A stretch of 64,000 nucleotides of DNA from DATJPR01 sp963843525 (lineage in GTDB: Bacteria > Bacteroidota > Ignavibacteria > UBA10030 > UBA6906): NCBI GenBank assembly GCA_963843525.1, contig CAWJKM010000007.1, forward strand, positions 62,001 to 126,000, in the 5' to 3' direction. Numbering within the stretch: the first letter of the stretch is position 1; each line of letters begins with the position of its first letter. Below, piece by piece: positions 17,123 through 24,684 of this stretch. Made by a program: the position numbers and the translations under genes. Below the pieces are notes generated by a model. The model was not told the origin of the DNA and did no database searches. It worked only from the letters and a program-made list of their open reading frames with translations.

Positions 17123-18391
17123 ATGTACTGGTTCTTTCGTAACGGAAAAGGTGGTGCATCACTATATCGAGTTGAGACACTCATCGTGTTTCTGTTCCTG
17201 GCTTTCATGGCCGGGCACGATGGCTGGAGCCAGCAACTCCGGGACTCGCGCATTCAGCATGCGTTGAAGGTCTCCTACAACCACCTTGAAGCAAGTGTCG
17301 TTGAAGTACAAGACAGCACGAGATACCCATCGTATGCCCCACATGATCTTCGATGGAGCTATTTCCCTTCAAGTGGTTGGACCAGCGGATTTTATCCCGG
17401 ATGTCTCTGGCTTGCGTATGAACTCAGCGGAAGAAAGGAGTTTAAAGAGTGGGCGAAACGATGGACCAACGGTCTTGAGAAGGAGGCATCCAATACCGGC
17501 ACGCACGATCTTGGGTTTATGTTTATGTGTAGTTTCGGCAACGGGCTCAAGAACGTATCACACAGTGAGGCACGGGCGTACAGAAGCATCCTGTTGAAGG
17601 CGGCGATGACCCTCGACAAAAGATACAGTCCAAAGGTCGGATTGCTGCGCTGCTACTGGGATGAGCCTCCCTTCAGCGAAGATACGACTCTCTATCCGGT
17701 CGTTGTCGACATCATGATGAATCTGGAACTGCTGTTCTGGGCTGCTGAAAACGGGGCCCCGGACTCTCTCCGGGAACATGCCATACACCATGCCTATGCT
17801 ACATACCGTGATTTTGTCCGACCGGATGGGGGGACCTATCATGTGGTTCGGTATAAGAAGGACTCCGGGAAGATATTCAACAAAGGGCAACTCCAGGGAC
17901 AAAGTGAAAAGTCAACCTGGACACGGGGCCATGCATGGTTCATTTACGGCATGACGGTCTGCTATCGGTACACGAAGGATGAACACTTTCTTACAATGGC
18001 ATGTTCACTGGCGGATTATTTTCTGAAACGACTCACCCCCGACAATGTGTCGGCATGGGACTTTGACTCAGCACCCGAGTTCAAGAATATCAAGGATGCA
18101 TCGGCGACGGCGATCGTCTCTTCAGCGCTCTTCGAACTCAGTACGTATGTGAAAGATCCGGCACAAAAAGGAAGATATCTGGGAATGGGGAAGGCGATGC
18201 TCGCCGCTCTGTGTTCGGACGACTATCTCGCAGAAAATGAGAGGACGAATGCTCTTCTCCTGCATTCGACGCAGTATCTCACCCAGCCGGGAAATCAGAA
18301 TACGGATAAACCAGCCATCTTTGCCGATTATTATTTTCTGGAAGCCATACAAAGATACCTGACTCTGGAAAAGACAGGTCGGCTCTTTTGA
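17123..18391 (+). CDS. glycoside hydrolase family 88 (unsaturated glucuronyl hydrolase)
   Basis: The 422-residue protein has a hydrophobic export signal (about residues 18-36, ending near SQQ) and an (alpha/alpha)6 barrel with GH88 features. These are SGWTSGFYPGCLWLAYE, THDLGFMFMCSFGNG with its Asp, VVVDIMMNLELLFWA with the second Asp, STWTRGHAWFIYG and DASATAIVSSALFEL. GH88 enzymes hydrate and remove unsaturated uronic acids from fragments made by polysaccharide lyases. The two Asp residues correspond to the catalytic pair of the family. Exact substrate (heparinoid, ulvan or rhamnogalacturonan type) cannot be told. It is followed 90 nt later by a GH92 gene, suggesting joint glycan breakdown. 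Confidence 0.9.
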   Translation: MYWFFRNGKGGASLYRVETLIVFLFLAFMAGHDGWSQQLRDSRIQHALKVSYNHLEASVVEVQDSTRYPSYAPHDLRWSYFPSSGWTSGFYPGCLWLAYELSGRKEFKEWAKRWTNGLEKEASNTGTHDLGFMFMCSFGNGLKNVSHSEARAYRSILLKAAMTLDKRYSPKVGLLRCYWDEPPFSEDTTLYPVVVDIMMNLELLFWAAENGAPDSLREHAIHHAYATYRDFVRPDGGTYHVVRYKKDSGKIFNKGQLQGQSEKSTWTRGHAWFIYGMTVCYRYTKDEHFLTMACSLADYFLKRLTPDNVSAWDFDSAPEFKNIKDASATAIVSSALFELSTYVKDPAQKGRYLGMGKAMLAALCSDDYLAENERTNALLLHSTQYLTQPGNQNTDKPAIFADYYFLEAIQRYLTLEKTGRLF

Positions 18392-18481
18392 CTACTGAGT
18401 TTTGGCCAAGGTAGCTTGTCCGAGATGCTCTGAAGACATGGTCCGGTCCGGCGAACGCACTTGACTTCTCATGAGACGAAA

Positions 18482-20743
18482 ATGAATAAGCAGCTGAAGA
18501 CTTTTCTTTCGTTGATTCTGATCCTTCTGACCTCTCATGCGCTCGCCGAATCCCGAAAGAGTCCGGTCGATTATGTGAATACGGACATCGGTGGTGTCAG
18601 TATTCTCCTTACGGCTACACGTCCGGTGGTGCAGTTGCCGCACGACTATCCCCAGGTAGCACCAGTGCTCAATCCGGGCCTTACCGACACGTACCTTGCG
18701 ACAAAAATCTACGGCTTTCCGGCCGGCGGTGTGACACTCATGCCTACTACCGGTCCCGTCAGGACGGATCCAGCCTCCCTCGCATCCGCGTTTGACCGCG
18801 ATTTTGAATCCCGCACACCCTATTCCTATGAAGGCCTCCTTGAAGACTATAATATAGAAGTGTCGTATACGGTCGGGCATTTCGCAATTTATTATCGATT
18901 TGACTTTCCCTCGAGCGGTGGTCACCAGATAAACATCATGATGGAAAACAAAGGATCGATGCGCACCGTCTCCTCAACGGTTGTTGAAGGGTCCACAACG
19001 ATACAAGGCGTTCCATACTATTTCCATCTTGAGTTTTCGAAACCCTACACCGGTGAGACGTCCTGGCAATTCGCCGGTCGTCCGGAGGAGCATCGGCAAC
19101 TGGAGGGAGAGCATTTTGGCTTGAGTCTCGGGTTCGCGGGCGCAAAGAGGGAGCTCGTACAGGTGAAGGTGGGGCTCTCTTTCATCAGCATCGAACAGGC
19201 GGAGAAAAATCTGCAACAAGCCGTTCACGGCTGGGATTTTGAAAGACGGAAGCAAGAGACAAAAATGGCATGGGACAAGCTTTTGGGGAAAATAGAACTC
19301 CAGGGGGGGACCGAAAAACAAAAGACCATATTCTACAGCTCACTGTACCGGGCAGGACAGAATATGATGAACATCACCGAAGACGGAAAGTATTACAGCG
19401 GATACGACCAGAAGGTGCACGAGAGTCAAGGCCGGGAGTTCTACACGAATGACCAGTTGTGGGATACGTATCGCTGTGAACACCCTCTGCAGTTGCTCCT
19501 CGATCCGAAACAGCAGGAAGATATGATTCAGTCGTACATCCGAATGTCCGAACAGTGGGGATGGTTGCCGCTGTTCCCGAAACTCTGGGGCGAATCCGCT
19601 GCAATGATCGGACAACATGCCAACGCGATGATAGCCGATGCGTATTTCAAAGGATATCGAGATTTTGACATCCCCAAGGCCTACGCGGTGATGAAAAAAG
19701 AGGCGATGGAAGCCACGATGCTTCCCTGGAGGAACGGCGAGATGACGGACCTTGATACGATCTATCTGGATAAGGGATTCTTCCCGGCGCTGAAAGAAGG
19801 CGAAAAGGAAACGAATACAAAAGTGCATCCGTGGGAGCGCCGCCAGGCGGTCGCGGTGACGCTCGAAACAGCGTATGATGACTGGTGTCTCGCCAAGATG
19901 GCGAAGGCGTTGGGCCACACCTCAGACTATGAATATTTCCAGAAGAGGGCGCACAACTACGGAAATGTCTTCGATCCATCCATCGGATTCATGGCTCCCC
20001 GGTCTGCCGATGGTGCATGGGTGAAGGGATTCGATCCCATCCTCCCCAGCGGACCGGGAGGCCGGGACTATTTCGCAGAATGCAATTCCTGGGTCTACAC
20101 GTTCAGCGTTCAGCACGACGTTGCCGGCCTCATAAATCTGTTCGGCGGCCGTGAAGCGTTTTTGAAGAAGCTGGATTCTCTGTTCGAAGTTCAATACGGA
20201 GGGCTCTGGAAGTATAGTTTTCTTGCCAAGTTTCCCGACATGACGGGATTGATCGGAAACTACGCACAGGGAAACGAACCGAGCTTCCACATCCCCTACC
20301 TGTACGATTTTGCCGGCGAGCCATGGAAGACACAGAAAATTGTTCGAGAGTTAATGGATGTTTGGTATGGCGACACACCGCTTGGTATTCCCGGAGACGA
20401 CGATCAGGGAGCCATGGGAGCATGGTATGCCTTCTCGGCGATGGGTTTCTATCCATTCTGCCCCGGCGAGCCCTATTATCTGATCGGCAGCCCTCTGTTT
20501 GAAAAGACTTCAATACATTTGGCCAATGGAAAAACCTTCACCATTAAAGCGGCTGATGTATCAAAGCGCAATAAGTACATCCAGTCTGCGACTCTTGACG
20601 GCAAGCCACTTCTCAAGCCCTGGTTTACTCAACGGGACATTGATAACGGAGGGAGACTGGAATTTCGTATGGGACCGAGGCCGAATAAACATTGGGGAAG
20701 CGCACGCGGTGACGCGCCATCATCCATGAGCAAGGAACATTAG
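18482..20743 (+). CDS. glycoside hydrolase family 92 (alpha-mannosidase-like)
   Basis: The 753-residue protein has a signal peptide (MNKQLKTFLSLILILL to about residue 22) and the two-domain GH92 layout: an N-terminal beta-sandwich and a catalytic (alpha/alpha)6 barrel. Visible family motifs include NDQLWDTYRCEHPLQLLL, WGESAAMIGQHANAMIADA, GNEPSFHIPYLYDFAG with the probable acid Glu, and GIPGDDDQGAMGAWYAFSAM with the Asp residues of the base. GH92 enzymes are calcium-dependent exo-alpha-mannosidases. A TTG start at 18461 would add seven residues before the signal peptide, so I chose the ATG at 18482. The enzyme probably acts in the periplasm or outside the cell alongside the GH88 enzyme. Confidence 0.9.
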   Translation: MNKQLKTFLSLILILLTSHALAESRKSPVDYVNTDIGGVSILLTATRPVVQLPHDYPQVAPVLNPGLTDTYLATKIYGFPAGGVTLMPTTGPVRTDPASLASAFDRDFESRTPYSYEGLLEDYNIEVSYTVGHFAIYYRFDFPSSGGHQINIMMENKGSMRTVSSTVVEGSTTIQGVPYYFHLEFSKPYTGETSWQFAGRPEEHRQLEGEHFGLSLGFAGAKRELVQVKVGLSFISIEQAEKNLQQAVHGWDFERRKQETKMAWDKLLGKIELQGGTEKQKTIFYSSLYRAGQNMMNITEDGKYYSGYDQKVHESQGREFYTNDQLWDTYRCEHPLQLLLDPKQQEDMIQSYIRMSEQWGWLPLFPKLWGESAAMIGQHANAMIADAYFKGYRDFDIPKAYAVMKKEAMEATMLPWRNGEMTDLDTIYLDKGFFPALKEGEKETNTKVHPWERRQAVAVTLETAYDDWCLAKMAKALGHTSDYEYFQKRAHNYGNVFDPSIGFMAPRSADGAWVKGFDPILPSGPGGRDYFAECNSWVYTFSVQHDVAGLINLFGGREAFLKKLDSLFEVQYGGLWKYSFLAKFPDMTGLIGNYAQGNEPSFHIPYLYDFAGEPWKTQKIVRELMDVWYGDTPLGIPGDDDQGAMGAWYAFSAMGFYPFCPGEPYYLIGSPLFEKTSIHLANGKTFTIKAADVSKRNKYIQSATLDGKPLLKPWFTQRDIDNGGRLEFRMGPRPNKHWGSARGDAPSSMSKEH

Positions 20744-21031
20744 GCTGCTGAAAGTGCCACAGGTCTTGAAGCAAGAGTTCTCACTGAAGTATGAAAGAAA
20801 CACCAGAACACGATCAGGCACCACGGCCTCCTCGGACACCGGGACCAGAATCATCCATCCCCCGAGAGGTTGCTCCTGAAGCGACGATTTTCACAATTCG
20901 CGCAGGGTCGGGCGTTTGAGAACGTGCGATGACCCTTGACTGTGATCCAGAGATTCCGTTCACTGAGACGAGCGGGCGAAATCAAGGACTCGAAGGCAGG
21001 GTGCACTCTGCAATACCCCCGGGAGGAAGAA

Positions 21032-21364
21032 ATGATTGAAGACACCATCAAGAAGATTGAATCGAAGATTGAAACGGCGAACTCAATAACGAAGGAATCC
21101 AAGACAGAGCTCCTGGACCTCCTGCAGAGGCTTGAAACTGAAATCGTCAAGCTCTCTCAATCGAAATCAGAGCATGCAGAGAGCGTCGCCGGCTTCATCG
21201 AGCGGTCTACGCATGAGGCGACACGCCGGGAGAAGAATCCGGAATTGCTGGAACTCTCCCTCGCAGGGCTGGTAGCGTCGGTGAAAGGCTTTGAAGTGTC
21301 GCATCCTCGACTCGTGGCCGACATCAACGCCATCTGCACAACGCTGGCGAATATGGGGATCTGA
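21032..21364 (+). CDS. DUF4404 family protein
   Basis: The 110-residue helical protein begins with a coiled-coil-like half (MIEDTIKKIESKIETANS, then ELLDLLQRLETEIVKLS) and ends with the DUF4404 signature ASVKGFEVSHPRLVADIN and LANMGI. The ATG at 21032 has a strong GGGAGGAAG ribosome site, and an upstream in-frame start at 20936 has none. The family is cytoplasmic and has no known function. It stands alone between the GH92 gene and a repeat-rich spacer. The 288-nt stretch before it holds no convincing gene. Confidence 0.75.
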   Translation: MIEDTIKKIESKIETANSITKESKTELLDLLQRLETEIVKLSQSKSEHAESVAGFIERSTHEATRREKNPELLELSLAGLVASVKGFEVSHPRLVADINAICTTLANMGI

Positions 21365-21470
21365 GAGACAGCCGGAAACCTTGCATGGTTGTGGGAGGGA
21401 CGTTCCGGCTGCTGGATTCCCGTGTCCTTGGAAATGAAGCCCGTTCATCTGGGGATGGCGGGCCTCTTTC

Positions 21471-21572
21471 ATTTTAGATTTTAGAGTTTAGATTTTAGAT
21501 TTGGGGGTTAGAATTTTAGATTTGGGGGTTAGAGTTTAGATTTGGGGGTTGGATTTTGGATTTGGGGTTTTG
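21471..21572. repeat. imperfect tandem repeat, TTTAGATTTGGGGGTTAGA type
   Basis: About 100 nt consist of degenerate tandem copies of a unit combining TTTTAGATTT with GGGGGTTAGA, four to five times, drifting to TTGGATTTGGGGTTTTG at the end. It is AT- and G-rich on this strand and lies between two unrelated genes. Such arrays arise by slippage. I see no coding or secondary-structure role. Confidence 0.75.
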
Positions 21573-21693
21573 AATAAAGCCCTGGGGCAGATTTGGCGAT
21601 GGAGCGGGGTATGGGCTGCAGCAATTCCATGTCCTGAGGTGTTACTAGGACGTGAGTCTTCCAACTGATTTCACTCAAACTGAGGGGGGAAGG

Positions 21694-22596
21694 ATGAGAC
21701 AGGTGGATATCCATCGTCGGATTCTCCTGGGTGGGGTATGGGTGGCGACGGCCATCACGCTCTTCGGCTGCATGAAATCCAACAACAATCCGGTGTCTTC
21801 CGGAATCCCGTCGGGATCGCAGGTCAGCCTCGCCATGGCTTTCTCTAGAACGGCGTCCGGAATATCGTTGAGGAAGTCCGACGCGACCATGTTTGCGGAT
21901 TCGATCCGGATAGACAGTATTGTCGTTGTCGTCGAGAAGATCAGGCTGCATCCTGCGTCGGACAGCATTGGGAACGGAGGTAATGGTGGGAATGATGGAC
22001 ACGGGCACGGCGACGGACACGGCGGCGACGGTGGGAATGGAGACGGGGAGGATGGTGTCAGCCATGTGTCCATGGCAAATGATGGCGGCGGGGTAGTGCT
22101 GGATGGGCCTTTCATTATCCACGTCCGCGACACCCTTTCGGTCGACTTTGCGAGTCAGAGTATCCCGGCCGGCACGTACAACTCGATCTCCTTCACGATC
22201 CATCGACTACATTTTGGCGAGCAGGGCTTCGACAGCGATGATCATAGGGAGATTGTTGTGGATCCACTGGACTCCAGCCTTGTGGGATCAAGCGTTGTCA
22301 TCTGGGGAGCAGTAATGAAAAATGGGACGTGGACCTCATTCACATTTAACTCCGACCTTGAGCTCGAGGTGAATATCCCGGGTACGTTTATCGTCCCCGA
22401 CGCGATATCCTCAATCAATCTTGCCTTCAACTTCAATCTGGACCTTTTGTTCAAAGATCCGTCGACGGGAGCCTTCCTCGATCCCAGTGACATGTCATGG
22501 GCGAATCATCAACGGATCAATCAGGCGATCCTCAATGCCTTCGGGAGAGGCCATTGTGGAAACGACAACAACCGGGACGGTCATCTTGATGATTAA
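21694..22596 (+). CDS. lipoprotein with Gly/Asp/His-rich insert, DUF4382-like
   Basis: The 300-residue protein has a signal peptide with lipobox ITLFGC (Cys at about residue 26). The start at 21694 follows GGGGGAAGG. After an N-terminal segment resembling DUF4382 domains (DSIVVVVEKIRLHPAS) comes a low-complexity stretch of about 30 residues built of GN, GH, GD and GG (residues about 92-120). The domain then continues with PFIIHVRDTLSVDFASQSIPAGTYNSI-type strands. The protein ends with another small charged tail (GNDNNRDGHLDD). It is probably surface or periplasmic. The insert could bind metal ions, but this is only a guess from composition. Confidence 0.6.
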   Translation: MRQVDIHRRILLGGVWVATAITLFGCMKSNNNPVSSGIPSGSQVSLAMAFSRTASGISLRKSDATMFADSIRIDSIVVVVEKIRLHPASDSIGNGGNGGNDGHGHGDGHGGDGGNGDGEDGVSHVSMANDGGGVVLDGPFIIHVRDTLSVDFASQSIPAGTYNSISFTIHRLHFGEQGFDSDDHREIVVDPLDSSLVGSSVVIWGAVMKNGTWTSFTFNSDLELEVNIPGTFIVPDAISSINLAFNFNLDLLFKDPSTGAFLDPSDMSWANHQRINQAILNAFGRGHCGNDNNRDGHLDD

Positions 22597-22678
22597 TCCG
22601 GATTCGAGTGACGGAGAGTCGGCTTGATACGGAATATCGGGGTTCATTGGAACTCGGTGTTGAACCTCTTTGAAGTAC

Positions 22679-22762
22679 CCGATCGGACTTTTGCTGCACT
22701 CAGGGACAAGGCTTGGCCCAGTCTTGATTCCTGATGCTGCAGCAAAAGTTCGAGCCGATCGG
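22679..22762. repeat. large interrupted inverted repeat
   Basis: The left arm CCGATCGGACTTTTGCTGCA (22679-22698) is matched by the right arm TGCAGCAAAAGT (22738-22749) and, after a five-base interruption, CCGATCGG (22755-22762). The loop is about 39 nt. A second small inverted repeat GGTTCA/TGAACC lies just upstream at 22641-22666. There is no T-run, so a simple intrinsic terminator is unlikely. A miniature mobile element or a structured RNA is possible. Confidence 0.55.
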
Positions 22763-22839
22763 GAGAGAGTGGAAGACGTTCCCTAGTATACCGGCGGTAA
22801 GGCAACCGTAACACCGGGCGGCCGTCGGGGGCAATGAGG

Positions 22840-22923
22840 TCATTTCAGCACGATTACTTTTCTCCCGGCCATTCGCCGGACGGTCAGCAACCCTCCTTCA
22901 GACGTTGTTTTCCATTGATATCC
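22840..22923 (-). pseudogene. orphan type IX secretion C-terminal sorting tail
   Basis: On the minus strand a 27-residue frame between a TAG and a TGA ends with LLTVRRMAGRKVIVLK. This is the classic ending of the type A C-terminal domain that sends proteins through the type IX secretion system (a basic patch followed by a short hydrophobic end and Lys). No passenger protein remains upstream, so this is the relic of a secreted-protein gene. The rest of the 22597-23262 gap holds the inverted repeat at 22679 and no intact gene. Confidence 0.5.
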
Positions 22924-23262
22924 CTACCGGTTATCCTCTCGCTCATGCCACTGAATTTCACTGATGCGTCCCGGGCAATGATCTGGCAACGACCAGAACC
23001 ATCGGCTCATGATGAAGTCGACTCCGGCTGCGATGAAGCGGAAGCGACGAAGGACTCAGGCTGGTAAAGCGGTCCCATCCGTACCAGGCCCCGCTTTTGT
23101 GCAGATGGCGAACTTTGTACCCCAACCCCAATATGCCTCCCATTGCCGTGCGGTTTTGGAGATTTAAACCGTCGAATGTAGTTCTTCCCGATTCGGCATG
23201 ATTATTGACTGTTTTAAGGTGTTTCACACAGATCATGAGGTTCCACCAGCCGAGATGAAACG

Positions 23263-23445
23263 ATGACAACACCGGACTACGTCAAAATCCTCAAGCTCGA
23301 CAAACTCGCCCTCAAGTCGAAGACGCACTCCGAGTTTCTTGAGCTCGTGAAAGTTCGCCGGCAATATGCCAGAAACCTCGGCGTGGAAAAAAGTTTTACG
23401 TTCTTTGTGGACCAGGCATGGTCGATTTTCGGCGATGGTAAGTGA
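23263..23445 (+). CDS. small hypothetical protein
   Basis: This 60-residue frame reads as a plausible basic soluble protein (MTTPDYVKILKLDKLALKS and LELVKVRRQYARNLGVEKS) with balanced composition. The ribosome site is weak (GAGATGAAACG). An intrinsic terminator 68 nt after the stop suggests that a transcript ends here, which mildly supports the gene. The family is unknown. Confidence 0.4.
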   Translation: MTTPDYVKILKLDKLALKSKTHSEFLELVKVRRQYARNLGVEKSFTFFVDQAWSIFGDGK

Positions 23446-23512
23446 GTCAACGAAATACATGAAGTGATCGTTCCTACGGGTTGAAGCAGTCTTCCATGCC
23501 AACCATGGGAAA

Positions 23513-23538
23513 AAATGCCCCGACGTATCGGGGCATTT
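23513..23538 (+). terminator. intrinsic terminator hairpin
   Basis: AAATGCCCCGA (23513-23523) and TCGGGGCATTT (23528-23538) form an 11-bp stem with a four-base loop, preceded by A residues and followed by more T-rich sequence. It lies after the small gene at 23263 and before the potassium channel gene. It also rules out ATG 23515 as a real start for the channel. Confidence 0.75.
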
Positions 23539-23673
23539 GCATTTCATCGATTCCTCCTCCTCGGCCAGCTGGGTCCGCACCGGAGGAACCATCGCACGCA
23601 GATCGGAGGTTCAATAGAGGTGGAGTTACCACGGCAAAACACTACCATCCACTTTCTGCTGAGGCTTCCGGAA

Positions 23674-24585
23674 ATGACGGACGTCAACTTCGATCCCGGG
23701 TTTACAAAATCCTACACCGGCCCCCTCCGTCGTACAATCAACAAGGACGGGTCGTTCAATGTCAAACGGCGTGGTGCCCGTATTCATGACCTGCACATTT
23801 ATCAGTTTCTTGTTTCGGTCTCCTGGCCTGCATTTGTTGCGATCCTTCTCTTCGGCTATATCGCAGGCAATGCAGGGTTCGCAGTCATCTACCTCTGGAT
23901 CGGTGTCCACGATCTGGTCGGGGCAGACGCTTCTACGCTCCTGCATTCGTTTTCCAGCGCCTTTTTTTTCAGCACTCAGACATTTACCACGGTGGGGTAC
24001 GGGACCATCGCACCTGCCGGCTTTACGGCAAATATCGTCGCATCCTTCGAAGCCCTGGTCGGCTTTATGAGCTTTGCCATTGCCACCGGTGTTCTGTACG
24101 GCCGCTTCTCGCGGGCCAGCGCCCGACTGGTGTTCAGCGACACGATGGTGATCACCCGACACAGAGACTCCGACGCGTTGATGTTCCGTGTGGCAAATCG
24201 GAGAAGCTCAACGCTCATGGAGGTGGAAGTCCGGCTCCTGCTCATGACGGTGGTCATTCAGGACGACAAGCCGACCCGCAAATACGACGTCCTGGAACTG
24301 GAAGTCCCCACCGTGCTTTTTTTGCCTCTGACGTGGACGATTGTTCATCCTATCAAGCCGGGAACCCCGCTCTTCGGAAAGTCTGCGGGGGAACTTGCTG
24401 CAGTGCAGGCGGAATTGCTGGTGCTGGTGAAGGGATATGACGATACATTCCGTCAGACCGTGCACGCGCGCTACTCATATAGTCACGACGAACTTGTACG
24501 GGGCCGACGTTTCACACCCGCGTTCCATATTGATGATCAAGGGGATATGGTCGTGGACCTGCTAAAGGTCAGCGCCATGGAATGA
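23674..24585 (+). CDS. inward-rectifier (KirBac-type) potassium channel
   Basis: The 303-residue protein has two membrane helices (about residues 40-65 and 105-130) around a pore loop with the potassium selectivity filter TVGYG. A long C-terminal immunoglobulin-like cytoplasmic domain, typical of Kir channels, follows (TRHRDSDALMFRVANRRS, LPLTWTIVHPI, YDDTFRQTVHARYSY). The N-terminal slide-helix region GSFNVKRRG also matches. It conducts potassium across the inner membrane. The frame is open further upstream, but ATG 23515 lies in a terminator stem. I therefore chose ATG 23674 (MTDVNFDPG), although its ribosome site is weak. Confidence 0.87.
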   Translation: MTDVNFDPGFTKSYTGPLRRTINKDGSFNVKRRGARIHDLHIYQFLVSVSWPAFVAILLFGYIAGNAGFAVIYLWIGVHDLVGADASTLLHSFSSAFFFSTQTFTTVGYGTIAPAGFTANIVASFEALVGFMSFAIATGVLYGRFSRASARLVFSDTMVITRHRDSDALMFRVANRRSSTLMEVEVRLLLMTVVIQDDKPTRKYDVLELEVPTVLFLPLTWTIVHPIKPGTPLFGKSAGELAAVQAELLVLVKGYDDTFRQTVHARYSYSHDELVRGRRFTPAFHIDDQGDMVVDLLKVSAME

Positions 24586-24684
24586 CTCTCCCCGGGAGGC
24601 GCGCAGCTCCGTCTCTTCTCCTCAGGGCTGGATGGAGAGCTCACTGATTTTCGCACCGGTCATTTGCCTGAAGGTCTCAGAGCA

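Noticed and set aside
20791..20919. Open frame of 42 codons before the DUF4404 gene
   Set aside because: The ribosome site is weak, the peptide is proline-rich with no known pattern, and no terminator or promoter supports it.
21675..22133. Minus-strand Pro/Ser-rich open frame
   Set aside because: It is the antisense of the Gly/Asp/His-rich insert of the lipoprotein gene and has no own signals.
23515..23673. Upstream extension of the Kir channel gene
   Set aside because: The ATG lies inside the stem of an intrinsic terminator, and the added residues do not match the family.
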